Below, piece by piece: positions 43,999-53,241 of a DNA stretch of 64,000 nucleotides (positions are counted from its first letter, which is position 1; each line of letters starts with the position of its first letter). The position numbers were made by a program, and so were the translations under genes. Where the stretch lies: NCBI GenBank assembly GCA_965365345.1, contig CBDUBH010000001.1, forward strand, positions 1-64,000. The letters are read 5' to 3'. The DNA comes from CBDUBH01 sp965365345 (GTDB taxonomy: Bacteria; Bacteroidota; Ignavibacteria; Ignavibacteriales; SURF-24). The notes beneath the pieces were generated by a model that had not been told where the DNA came from, did not search any database, and saw only the letters and a list, made by a program, of their open reading frames with translations.

Positions 43999-46689
43999 TT
44001 AATAATAATATCCTATCGTGAAATAAAGATTTACCGGTCCCCAAATCACTTTTTCCTGATCCGAATGTTTTAAAAGAAAACTTCTTCCAACTGAAAAATC
44101 AGCCGGACCCAAAGGCGTATCAAATGAAATTGATGTTCCGATTCCGTGTCGTAAGTCTTTTAATCTTATTTCCTCGCGTGAACTCCAAATTGAACCGAGA
44201 TCGTATCTTAATTTAAAATAAGTATCAAAGAAAAGTTGAAACGGAAATTTATATCTGTATTGCAAAGCTGAAGTAAAAATTTGCCTTCCTCTGAATTCAT
44301 GCTCGCGCAAACCGAAAAATGAATTTTGCCCGCCTAATGAAAATTGCTGACTTAAAGGTAAAGTTCTATCGGCAAAACCAATTACAAAAGCCGGCGAAAA
44401 TGAATGTTTTCTGCCAACCGGGAAATAACTTTTGTAATCGAAATAAAATTTTGAATAACTTAATCCGCCGATCACAATTTTTTGCGCAGTTTCATAAGAT
44501 GCTTTTACCAAAAATCCTTTATTCGGAAACGGATATTTATCCTGCGAATCAACCGTTGTGGAAAGTTTTACCGAAACAATATTTTCTTTATAACTATCCG
44601 TAAAATCGCGCTTTCCTTTAACTTCATCTAAAAAATATTTCCCTTCTAAAATCAAATTCCCGAATCTTTCAACTTGAGTTCCGATCCCGATTGAAACTCC
44701 GCGAGCAATTTGCCTGTATTCACCAATATTTTGAACAAGATATTCATCTTTCACTTCGGAAGAATCATGCCTGAAAACCAAAACATCATTAAATTCATAA
44801 AATCCGCGAAGTTTATAAGTGAGATAAGTATTAAAAATTCTATTTGCTTTGTGTTCCAAAACATAAGCGCGGTTTCTGATTCCGCCGGCAAAAATTGCTC
44901 CAAATTCCGTGGCTGTGCCGAAAATATTTTCATCGCGAAGATCAACACTTACTTGAGTGAAATTTTCGTTATCAATTCTTAATCCGAATCTTAACAAACT
45001 TGATGGACGCTCTAAAACTTTAAGCATAAGTACGTTTTGATTTTCTTCGGAGTTTACGGTTAAATTAAAATCACTGAAAAGATTTGTGCTTGAAAGATTT
45101 GCCAATCCTCTTTGAATTTTATTAAAGATAAAATAATCGCCTTCGTTAAAAGGAAATTCCCTTTTGATCACATCTTTATTTGTTTTTCTGTTTCCCTCAA
45201 TAATTATTTTATTGATAATTCCATCGGCAAATTTCAATTTGAGTTCATTATTTTCGGCATCAAATTCATTGCTTATAACATCAGCCAAAGAATAACCGTA
45301 CGCTCTGTACATTTTAAGAATTTCAAGCAGGCTGTTTAAAATTCTTTGTGAATTATAAGGCTTGTTTAAAAGATTTTCATTTAAGATAGAATCGACTTTT
45401 TGCGTATCAACAACCGAAATTCCCTTTACGGTAATTTTCTTTATTTCAGGATTTAATTTCGAAAAAATTTCAATTGAATTTTGATCTTTTATTTTTGCGT
45501 AAAGCGAATCATAATCGCCGGAATTAAATTCATTATAAATTTCTAAAAGAATTTGCTCGCTGCTAACCGAATCTTCTTTTTCAAATTCTGAAAAAATATT
45601 TTGAAGACGCGAATTTCCGGTTTCAAATTTTGGATTGTGAATGTAGAAAACATTTTCGGCGAATTTATTATTGAACTTTTCGTTCAGCTTGTTTTCAATT
45701 TCATCAAGATAAGGCAAAGTTGCATTGTAGCCTGCATAAATTATAGAATCAATATTTGTAAAATCATTATTTTTTTTATTGTTAAGTTCGGGCATAACCA
45801 CAACATCAGCCAATTTTAATTGCTGCTCGGTCAATTGCCGCATCGGAATGCTAACTAATTGATCGGCAACGTTCCACGGATAAGTCAATTCTTCTTCCGT
45901 GTTAAGCGGACTTGTAGTATTGAATGCGAGAATGAAATCACTGCCTAAATCTTTTGCAAGTTGAACCGGAACATTTGCCACAAGTCCGCCGTCAATCAAT
46001 AAATGCGAATCCAATTTTACCGGTGAAATTACAGGAGTAAAACTTGAACTTGCGCGCATTGCCTGGCTTAGTGATCCTTTTTCCAGCACGACAATATTTC
46101 CGCTTATTAAATCTGTACAAACTGCTTTGTAATCATAAAGAAGTTCATCAAATTTATTATTTGCATGAATAGGCGCATTCAAAACCAAAAGATTTAAATA
46201 GTTGGAAAGTTTTTGTCCGGATTTTATTGATGTAGGTAAAAGAAATTTCAATCCTTCAAGCCGGAGCGCAAAAATCGCTTTATCTTCCGTAATTTTTTGA
46301 TCAACAAAAAGATCTCTTCTATCGGATTCACCGCCGAAACTTAAAAGATCATTCCATGGCATAATTTTCACAATAGAATCAAGTTCATCAACGCTATAGC
46401 CCGCAGAATAAAGTCCGCCCAAAATACTTCCCATGCTTGTTCCAACGATGTAATTTATGGGAATATTCTTTTCTTCAAGCGCTTTCATCATTCCGATTTG
46501 CGCTAATCCGCGTGCACCTCCTCCGCTTAAAACAAGCGCAACTTTTGGCTGCCGCACAGGAATTTTCGCGGTAAGATTGAACGGAAGTTTTTTTTCCGTA
46601 TGATCTAATGATAAAATTTTACCTTCCTGCGCAAAAGAAAAACTTTGCATAAAAAAACAAAAAAGTAAAATTGAAAAAAGTTTATTCAT
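43999..46689 (-). CDS. Patatin-like phospholipase fused to an Omp85/BamA-type barrel
   Basis: 896 residues. Signal peptide (MNKLFSILLFCFFMQSFSFAQ). Residues about 48-330 are a patatin domain: GGGARG (56-61) oxyanion loop, catalytic S85 in GTSMG and D233 in DGG, so the Ser-Asp dyad is intact. Residues about 390-550 are POTRA-like (ITVKGISVVDTQKVDSIL, IIIEGNRKTNKDVIKREFPFNEGDYF). The C-terminal 330 residues are a BamA-like barrel (SLLRFGLRIDNENFTQVSVDLRDENIFGTATEFG ... SVGRSF ... LYFTIGYYY, ending in an aromatic). The layout matches PlpD-type autotransporters, in which the barrel exports the lipase to the surface. Confidence 0.92.
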   Translation of the reverse strand: MNKLFSILLFCFFMQSFSFAQEGKILSLDHTEKKLPFNLTAKIPVRQPKVALVLSGGGARGLAQIGMMKALEEKNIPINYIVGTSMGSILGGLYSAGYSVDELDSIVKIMPWNDLLSFGGESDRRDLFVDQKITEDKAIFALRLEGLKFLLPTSIKSGQKLSNYLNLLVLNAPIHANNKFDELLYDYKAVCTDLISGNIVVLEKGSLSQAMRASSSFTPVISPVKLDSHLLIDGGLVANVPVQLAKDLGSDFILAFNTTSPLNTEEELTYPWNVADQLVSIPMRQLTEQQLKLADVVVMPELNNKKNNDFTNIDSIIYAGYNATLPYLDEIENKLNEKFNNKFAENVFYIHNPKFETGNSRLQNIFSEFEKEDSVSSEQILLEIYNEFNSGDYDSLYAKIKDQNSIEIFSKLNPEIKKITVKGISVVDTQKVDSILNENLLNKPYNSQRILNSLLEILKMYRAYGYSLADVISNEFDAENNELKLKFADGIINKIIIEGNRKTNKDVIKREFPFNEGDYFIFNKIQRGLANLSSTNLFSDFNLTVNSEENQNVLMLKVLERPSSLLRFGLRIDNENFTQVSVDLRDENIFGTATEFGAIFAGGIRNRAYVLEHKANRIFNTYLTYKLRGFYEFNDVLVFRHDSSEVKDEYLVQNIGEYRQIARGVSIGIGTQVERFGNLILEGKYFLDEVKGKRDFTDSYKENIVSVKLSTTVDSQDKYPFPNKGFLVKASYETAQKIVIGGLSYSKFYFDYKSYFPVGRKHSFSPAFVIGFADRTLPLSQQFSLGGQNSFFGLREHEFRGRQIFTSALQYRYKFPFQLFFDTYFKLRYDLGSIWSSREEIRLKDLRHGIGTSISFDTPLGPADFSVGRSFLLKHSDQEKVIWGPVNLYFTIGYYY

Positions 46690-47102
46690 CTTTAAAATTT
46701 TATGCGGTTACCCGGAAAATTATTATCAGTTTAGTAAAAGAAAAATGAAATTAAAATTTCACGATTTAAATTTATATTTATTAAATCAGATTCAATTGAA
46801 ATTTAGCGAACAAAACTTTAGATTTTTTTTGATTTTTCATTATGATTAAATTCCGGAATTTGAAAATGAAAAAAATGTAATGATCCAATTTTTATTTGCC
46901 GGAAAATCATAAAACTAAAATTTGAAAATCAGAAAAAATAATTTTGCTTTAAACAAAAAAAACTAAATTTTGAAATTTCATTTATAAAAATAAAGGAAAA
47001 ATAATAAATAAGTTTAAAGAATCAATTTTAAGTTGATAAAAAGAATCCCGGCATTTTTTGAATGACGGGATCTTATAATTTATCAGAAATAATTTTACCG
47101 GC
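46690..47102. other. AT-rich intergenic region
   Basis: Nothing recognised apart from the yidC terminator at its right edge (47036-47073). Confidence 0.5.
47036..47073 (-). terminator. Terminator of the rpmH-rnpA-yidD-yidC operon
   Basis: Read on the minus strand: ATCCCGTCATT pairs with AATGCCGGGAT (one G-T wobble) around CAAAA, followed by TCTTTTT. Confidence 0.8.
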
Positions 47103-48959
47103 TTATTTCTTTTTTTTCTTTGCTGATTCTTGTTGAATCTTTTGTTGATTTTCTGCAGCTTCCATAATCTTTGCCATAAATCCGCCTTTTTTCGGATTTT
47201 TTACAGGAACAAGTTCAACATCTTTATGCTGATGATTTACATACCATTGCTGTAAGATTGAGAACAAGTTAAACATAAAGTAGTAAAGATTTAATCCTGC
47301 CGGAAGCGCCATAAACATTAAAGTGAACATTACCGGCATTACATAAACCAATGCTTTTTGGCTCGGATCTTTAATGCTCATTTTTTGTTGAATGAACATT
47401 GTAATTCCCATTAAAACTGCCAATCCGCTTACTTGTGAAAGTCCGAGCAAAGGCAAACTGAAAGGCATATTCATAATTACATCCGGAGCGGAAAGATTTT
47501 GAATCCAAAGAATAAATGGCTGTTGGCGCAATTCAATTGCAACGTTAAATAAACTCCAAAGAGCAACAAAAATAGGCATCTGCAAAAGCAAAGGTAAACA
47601 TCCGCCGCCTAAAGGATTTATTCCATAAGTTGAATAAAGTTTCATCGTTTCGCTTTGCTGCTTTTGCATGTCATCTTTATATTTCGCCTTAATTTCCTGA
47701 ATCTTAGGCTGGAGTTTTTGCATTTTCTGCATCGATTTCATTTGGCCTTTTGTAAGCGGATACAATGCAAATTTTATGATAAGAGCAAAAACGATAATTA
47801 CAAATCCGTAATTCGGGATGAACATGTGCAAAAATTTGAATAGCGGTAAAAGCACATATTCTGAAATCGGACGAATTATAAATTTTAATCCGAATAAACT
47901 TCCGAAATCGTAAAGTTTTTCGAAATTTTTTCCGTATGATTTTAAAATTCCGTAATCAATTGGTCCTGTATAAAGGATGTAAGAATCTACTTGCTGATTT
48001 TCCTGAGTTAACGGATTGCTGATTTGCAGAGAATATCTTTCAGCTACACCGGAGTTTTTAAATCTTTTTAATTCACCTTCAATATAAATACTATGTTCGT
48101 CATTTTCTTTTAAAGGAGAAACTACGACCGCAAAATATTTACTTCTTACGGCAGCCCAGTCAAATATTCCTCTTATTTCTTTCTTTTCAACATCGCCATC
48201 TGAATTAATTACAACTTGTTCATCACCCGCATAAACACTTGCGTTTGCGTAGTTTGATTCATCAACAGTGTTTCCTTCTGCAAAATTAATTCCGTTATTC
48301 CAAACAAGATCGTATTTACCACCGGTGATGTATTCATTCATATTATTGAAAATCACATCAAGCTGGGTTGTGTACTCCTGTCCTTTAAAAATGTAATTTT
48401 TCTGGATGTAACTATCATCATCAACCCTGAAAACAAAGCTCAAAGTTAAAGTATCGGTTTTACTTAAATTGTAATAAGTATTATTTCCTTCAAGTTCAAA
48501 ATTTGCGCTTGCGGTATTAATTTTTCTTCCCTGTTTTGAAAGAAAAACAAGTGAAAGATCGCCTCCATCAACTTTTGAATTTACAAGTTGTACATGATTA
48601 TAATAAAAACCTGAATCATTCTTAGCGTACCAGGTTTCATACTTTTTCATGTAAACTCTTCTGATTCTACCGCCTTTGGAAGTAAATTCCATTTTTACAA
48701 GATCGTTTTCAACGGTTACAATTTTTTCGCTTCCGGTTTGTGCAAAAGATCTTCCTAAAGTGGTTGTATCTTGCGCGGTTTCAGTTTGTTGCTGTTGAAC
48801 TTGCGGCTGTTGCTGAATTTGAACTGAATCTGTTCTTTGAACTATAGTTGAATCTTGCTGTTTTACCGGTTGAGGTTCAGGTTTTGGAGAAAAGAAATAA
48901 ATCCATACAAAAAGTACTAAAAAGATCAGTACAAAACCTAAAGTTGCTTGTTTATCCAT
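47103..48959 (-). CDS. yidC: Membrane protein insertase YidC
   Basis: 618 residues. N-terminal membrane helix (LGFVLIFLVLFVWIYFF), Gln-rich linker, large periplasmic P1 domain (about 80-345) and the conserved YidC/Oxa1/Alb3 core from about 360: YVLLPLFKFLHMFIPNYGFVIIVFALIIKFALYPLT, KMQKLQPKIQEIKAKY, NPLGGGCLPLLLQMPIFVALWSLF, KALVYVMPVMFTLMFMALPAGLNLYYF. The C-terminus is Lys-rich (ESAKKKKK), which assists ribosome contact in other species. It inserts inner-membrane proteins with or without Sec. Located 13 bp after yidD. Confidence 0.96.
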   Translation of the reverse strand: MDKQATLGFVLIFLVLFVWIYFFSPKPEPQPVKQQDSTIVQRTDSVQIQQQPQVQQQQTETAQDTTTLGRSFAQTGSEKIVTVENDLVKMEFTSKGGRIRRVYMKKYETWYAKNDSGFYYNHVQLVNSKVDGGDLSLVFLSKQGRKINTASANFELEGNNTYYNLSKTDTLTLSFVFRVDDDSYIQKNYIFKGQEYTTQLDVIFNNMNEYITGGKYDLVWNNGINFAEGNTVDESNYANASVYAGDEQVVINSDGDVEKKEIRGIFDWAAVRSKYFAVVVSPLKENDEHSIYIEGELKRFKNSGVAERYSLQISNPLTQENQQVDSYILYTGPIDYGILKSYGKNFEKLYDFGSLFGLKFIIRPISEYVLLPLFKFLHMFIPNYGFVIIVFALIIKFALYPLTKGQMKSMQKMQKLQPKIQEIKAKYKDDMQKQQSETMKLYSTYGINPLGGGCLPLLLQMPIFVALWSLFNVAIELRQQPFILWIQNLSAPDVIMNMPFSLPLLGLSQVSGLAVLMGITMFIQQKMSIKDPSQKALVYVMPVMFTLMFMALPAGLNLYYFMFNLFSILQQWYVNHQHKDVELVPVKNPKKGGFMAKIMEAAENQQKIQQESAKKKKK

Positions 48960-48972
48960 TTACACTTCCAAA

Positions 48973-49182
48973 TTATTTTAAGGGATCGTATCCGCCCTTG
49001 TTAAAAGGATTACACCTTAAGATCCGCCAAATTGTTTTTGCGCCGCCTTTAAAAATCCCGTATTTTGAAATTGCTTGAACTCCGTATTCGGAACAAGTGG
49101 GATAAAATCGGCATGATGGCGGAAAAAGAGGTGATATAAATTTTTGATACAAACGAATCAGATACACAAAAATTCGTCGCAT
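48973..49182 (-). CDS. yidD: Membrane protein insertion efficiency factor YidD
   Basis: 69 residues. Classic YidD sequence: LIRLYQKFISPLFPPSCRFYPTCSEYGVQAISKYGIFKGGAKTIWRILRCNPFNKGGYDPL with the conserved cysteines. It assists YidC-dependent insertion at the inner membrane face. Two bases separate it from the rnpA stop. Confidence 0.95.
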   Translation of the reverse strand: MRRIFVYLIRLYQKFISPLFPPSCRFYPTCSEYGVQAISKYGIFKGGAKTIWRILRCNPFNKGGYDPLK

Positions 49183-49184
49183 TG

Positions 49185-49583
49185 TTAAATTCTGCTGCTT
49201 ATATTATTCATCAAATCAATAATGCCCGGCATTACATCTTTTAAAAAAAGTTTTTTTGCCCTTTTTTGATTAAGCGTATTAGAAGAAAAAATTATTTTCA
49301 AAAGAATATTTCTTTCCAAACACTTTTCTGTTAAAAGAACTTTATTAAGCCGGAAAGATTCTTTTATCAACCTTTTAAGTTTATTACGCCAAACGGCATT
49401 ACCGGCTTTTTTTGAAATTGCCGCCGCTATTTTTACTCCGGCTTCGGAATTATTTTCCTCAACCGAAAAAAGAGCTTTCAATTTTTTATCATTTGAATAA
49501 GCGAGAGTTCCGGCGGAGTATAATGACTCAAAATCATTTCGTTTTTTAAGCCGCTCTGCCGCCGAAAGTCCGAACTTACTCAC
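49185..49583 (-). CDS. rnpA: Ribonuclease P protein component
   Basis: 132 residues. N-terminal GLSAAERLKKRNDFESLYSAG and the RNR-type motif KAGNAVWRNKLKRLIKESFRLNK that binds the RNase P RNA. It supports 5' tRNA maturation with the rnpB RNA, which is not in the window. Sits 34 bp after rpmH. Confidence 0.93.
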   Translation of the reverse strand: MSKFGLSAAERLKKRNDFESLYSAGTLAYSNDKKLKALFSVEENNSEAGVKIAAAISKKAGNAVWRNKLKRLIKESFRLNKVLLTEKCLERNILLKIIFSSNTLNQKRAKKLFLKDVMPGIIDLMNNISSRI

Positions 49584-49617
49584 ATTTATAATCTTTAAAA
49601 TAAACGTTCAAAAAAAA

Positions 49618-49764
49618 TTATCTTTCGTCGCTAACAGTTAATCTTTTTCTACCTTTTGCGCGTCTGCGAGCCAAAACTTTACGTCCGTCTTTGCTGCTCA
49701 TTCTTTCTCTGAAACCGTGTTTATTTACTCTTTTTCTTTTACTCGGCTGATATGTTCTTTTCAT
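49618..49764 (-). CDS. rpmH: 50S ribosomal protein L34
   Basis: 48 residues from the ATG at 49764: MKRTYQPSKRKRVNKHGFRERMSS ... GRKVLARRRAKGRKRLTVSDER. The frame stays open upstream to 49836 but L34 always begins MKRTYQP. First gene of the operon; AGGAGT-like TCAGGAGTAACAGG lies before it (minus strand, 49768-49780). Confidence 0.97.
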   Translation of the reverse strand: MKRTYQPSKRKRVNKHGFRERMSSKDGRKVLARRRAKGRKRLTVSDER

Positions 49765-49836
49765 TTTCCTGTTACTCCTGATAAAATCAATAAAATTAAA
49801 GAATAGAAAATTACAGAATATCTTGAAATAAAACAA

Positions 49837-50190
49837 GATTTAAAGCAGGGCGAAATGTTGTAACTTATTAAATTTTATTGTTTTAAGCAGATTTTCTTTA
49901 AGAAATTACTTTAAGAAGGATAAAAAGAAGAATGAAAGAATTATGAATTTGAGAACTTTTTGAATTTACAACATTATCATAGATAATTTAAGTAAGTTTT
50001 CTTTTAAATTTAAAAGTAAGATGTTTTAGATTTTTATAACAGATGACATCTTTTAAAAGATGTCATCTGTTATAAAAAAATTTAATTTAAATTTAAAATA
50101 TTCTATAACATTTATTTTATTACAATGAATATTTTTTCTTCTATAATTAGCAGTTTCTAATTTCTAAATAATATGCAGATTGCACTTTTT
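49837..50190. other. Intergenic region between rpmH and the WG-repeat gene
   Basis: No gene. It should hold the rpmH promoter (reading leftward) and includes the perfect 48-bp palindrome at 50031-50078. Confidence 0.6.
50031..50078. repeat. Perfect 48-bp palindrome
   Basis: Left arm TTTTTATAACAGATGACATC + TTTT (50031-50054) and its exact reverse complement (50055-50078), no loop. It lies 113 bp beyond the stop of the leftward WG-repeat gene and 267 bp upstream of rpmH. Possibly a bidirectional terminator or a protein-binding site; the flanks lack a strong T run after the stem. Confidence 0.85.
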
Positions 50191-51483
50191 TTAATTTCTA
50201 TTTTTGTGTTCCAAACCGGATTTATCCAAAAATAATGTTTTATTTCCACGATCGACCTCTGCATATCCGTCTATAAAATCTTCAGCATAATCATACTCAA
50301 TCGGAATAACAATTTCTCCTAGGTTATCAATAAATCCAAATTTACCAGCTAAGTTAACCCATACCAATCCTTCTTTAAAAGAACTGCATCCATCATAAAT
50401 TAATGGGATAACTACTTTACCAGTTATATCCACAAACCCATATTTACCATTTTTCCCAACCCAGCATAATCCTTCTGAAAATTTTCCCACTTCATCGTAA
50501 ATTATTGGGACTACAACTTTACCTGAAGTATTAATATAACCGTATTTACCATTCTCCCCAACCCAATTAAGTCCATCATAAAATTGACCGTAATTTCCAA
50601 TTTCATCATATTTTATAGGAACAATCGCTTTTCCTGTTTTATTTACATAACCAAATTTACCATTCAATTCGATAGCAAATAATCCTTCTGATGTTCCGAC
50701 AATATTCTTATACTTTATGGGTAAAACAATTTTTCCTGTTTTATCCATTAAACCATAATTCCCATTTAATGAAATTTGAGCAATTCCATCTGAATAGTAT
50801 AATTCATCATATTTCGCTGAAATGACTTCTTTCCCGGTTTTATATATTAATCCTTTTTTTTCATTATGCGTTATATAAATATATCCTTCTTCCGCATAAA
50901 ACATGTTATCATATTTAGGAGGAATAACTTCCCTTCCTGTTTTATCTATTAGACCGAATTTTTCTTTCATTGAAAATATGGCCACTCCTTCATAATAATA
51001 ATCTGCCCTCTCAAAAGTAAAAGGAATAACTACATTTCCTTTTAAATCGATAAAACCGTACTTATCGTCAAGTGAAACGTTTGCCAAACCTTCATGAAAA
51101 GCGGATCTTTGATCCCCGGCAGATGGAACATCATATATTATTGGTATAACTTCTTTTCCCGTTTTATCTACATAACCCCACTTTTTATTTAGTTCAACAT
51201 TGGCAAGTCCATCAGGACCTTCATCAAAGAAATACACATAATTGTATTTTGGTGGTACAATTTCTTTGCCGGTAATATCTGCAAAGCCATACTTTTCATT
51301 CAAACTTATCATAAAAAACCCATCATAGGGACCAAAAATATTATCATATTTGGGAGGTATTATTACAGTCCCGCTTGAATTTTTGTAACCATATTTTCCG
51401 TTTGAATCTTTATATACTTGAGCATTAGCAGTTATATCAAAAAGGGCAAGTACAAGAAATATTGTTAATATATAAGGTTTCAT
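50191..51483 (-). CDS. Secreted WG/KWG-repeat protein
   Basis: 430 residues. Signal peptide MKPYILTIFLVLALFDITANAQ, then eleven WG-type repeats and a degenerate twelfth, each about 30-38 residues with the pattern x-K-[YWF]-G-[YFL]-x-D-x-x-G-x-x-V-I-P-x-x-Y-D (GKYGYKNSSG, EKYGFADITG, KKWGYVDKTG, DKYGFIDLKG and so on). WG repeats are expected to form a beta-propeller- or solenoid-like surface and their function is not established. It has no type IX sorting domain, unlike its three neighbours. Confidence 0.9.
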   Translation of the reverse strand: MKPYILTIFLVLALFDITANAQVYKDSNGKYGYKNSSGTVIIPPKYDNIFGPYDGFFMISLNEKYGFADITGKEIVPPKYNYVYFFDEGPDGLANVELNKKWGYVDKTGKEVIPIIYDVPSAGDQRSAFHEGLANVSLDDKYGFIDLKGNVVIPFTFERADYYYEGVAIFSMKEKFGLIDKTGREVIPPKYDNMFYAEEGYIYITHNEKKGLIYKTGKEVISAKYDELYYSDGIAQISLNGNYGLMDKTGKIVLPIKYKNIVGTSEGLFAIELNGKFGYVNKTGKAIVPIKYDEIGNYGQFYDGLNWVGENGKYGYINTSGKVVVPIIYDEVGKFSEGLCWVGKNGKYGFVDITGKVVIPLIYDGCSSFKEGLVWVNLAGKFGFIDNLGEIVIPIEYDYAEDFIDGYAEVDRGNKTLFLDKSGLEHKNRN

Positions 51484-51617
51484 ATTTTTATCCTTTAGAT
51501 AAGATTAAAAATCAAAAAGAATATTTTTAATAATAATGTTTATTAGAAACGCTTTCAAAAATACGGTGCAAGGGAGTTATAATTAGAAAAAAGTCCCATT
51601 AAATCTTTCTTACATTC

Positions 51618-53015
51618 TCACTTAACCAACATCATTTTTTTAGATTGAACGAAATTATCAGCTTTAATTTGATAGATGTAAACTCCGCTTGACAAATTTG
51701 AAGCATTAAAATTAATCTTGTAACTTCCCGCAGATTGAATTTCATTTACAAGAGTTGAAATTTCTTTTCCTAACATATCATAAACTTTCAGTTCGACTTT
51801 ACTGACTGCTGAAAGCTGATAGCTGATAGCTGTTCTCGGATTAAAAGGATTTGGATAATTTTGATTTAATGCAAATTCTTTCGGAACAGAATTATTTTCA
51901 TTTTCAACATCTGTTGTACTTGAAGTGAAATCTATTTCAAGAGATTTGAAAGTTAAGTACAAATCATTTTTTCCTTCATTATAAAAAATTGTTTTTGTTC
52001 CTGTAGCCGGTTCAAAATCAGCTCCGGTAAAAAGTAAATAATCAATTTTTACATGTTTTCCGCTGTTGCTGTATGTATAAACAAATTTTTCTCCCGGATT
52101 CCATACATTATTTACATTATCCCAAATTTGATGCTGTGTTGATAAAACATTTCCTTGCGCGTCATAAACTTCCGTATCTTTTGTATTGTTTGCAAAATTT
52201 TGTGTGTTAAAATCTAACACTTCATTAATAATAACAACCGTATTGTTTTGATCATCGTAAGTATAAGTATCACGTTGGTGTTCCTTCCAATCAAAAATAT
52301 TCCACTCATAACTTATTGATGTTAAAATTCTTCCTTTTGAATCGTAAGTTACAATAGTTTTATAACTGTTTTTTGCAGTGCCGCCAAAATCAATTGATTC
52401 CAATAAAGCTTCTATTATATTTCCATTTGAATCGTAATTGTAAGTCGCTCTCATAATATCAATATAACTTGCAATGTACATCGATACTATTATTCTGTAT
52501 AACTTTCCATCCGGATAATATTCATATCGCATTTTGTTCGATCCGGGTTTCCAAATTTGCTGATCCAATTGCCAAACCTTATTAATTTCTTCACTGATTT
52601 GATGATTTTCATTATAGTAATATTCGGTCATTGTTTCATTTAACCAATTTGTAAAATCTTGACTAATATATTTTTCTGTAAATGTATAAAAATTCGGTTC
52701 GCCGGAATAATCAAATTCATCCCTTCTGAAATTTTTCAAAATTTGATCATTATAATCCCGGTTAAATCTATTTACAAATTGTATTCTTGAATTTGAATCA
52801 TATTCAAAATTATAAACTGTGGAATCCTGATCGTGATGTTCCGTAATTTTGTTTGGGCGGTAAATCGTGTTTTCCAAAATTTTATTTGGAATTACGATTT
52901 TTCCTTTTGTTGAATTGAAATTTAATGGCTTGTTAAAAATTTCATTTTGCGCTTTTATTCCCGTTAAAGGAATTGCAAAAAGCATGAAAATTATTAAAAG
53001 TAAAAACTGCCGCAT
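51618..53015 (-). CDS. Secreted YD-like-repeat protein with type IX sorting domain
   Basis: 465 residues. Signal peptide MRQFLLLIIFMLFAIPLTGIKAQ; the middle part (60-340) contains repeated YDSNGNIIEAL / YDSKGRILTS / YDAQGNVLST units that resemble RHS/YD-type wording. The last 87 residues are a sorting domain (KEFALNQNYPNPFNP ... QSKKMMLVK). Exported by type IX secretion by family rule; function unknown. It is one of three adjacent sorting-domain proteins. Confidence 0.82.
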   Translation of the reverse strand: MRQFLLLIIFMLFAIPLTGIKAQNEIFNKPLNFNSTKGKIVIPNKILENTIYRPNKITEHHDQDSTVYNFEYDSNSRIQFVNRFNRDYNDQILKNFRRDEFDYSGEPNFYTFTEKYISQDFTNWLNETMTEYYYNENHQISEEINKVWQLDQQIWKPGSNKMRYEYYPDGKLYRIIVSMYIASYIDIMRATYNYDSNGNIIEALLESIDFGGTAKNSYKTIVTYDSKGRILTSISYEWNIFDWKEHQRDTYTYDDQNNTVVIINEVLDFNTQNFANNTKDTEVYDAQGNVLSTQHQIWDNVNNVWNPGEKFVYTYSNSGKHVKIDYLLFTGADFEPATGTKTIFYNEGKNDLYLTFKSLEIDFTSSTTDVENENNSVPKEFALNQNYPNPFNPRTAISYQLSAVSKVELKVYDMLGKEISTLVNEIQSAGSYKINFNASNLSSGVYIYQIKADNFVQSKKMMLVK

Positions 53016-53241
53016 ATTTATTTTCCTTAATTTAATTGAAAAGTCTTTTTTTCACAAAGAAAAACTAACTTTTCTTTTAATCGAAAAACATACGGCATTT
53101 GCCTTATTTTTAAATCATAATGCTGAATTCGGAATGTAGAATTTTTGAAATGAAGATGCAAAATAAAAATCCTCTCCCTTAAAATTAAGAGAGAGGATAA
53201 AAAGTTTTTACGCCTTTATTACAAGTTAAAGTTTTAATATT

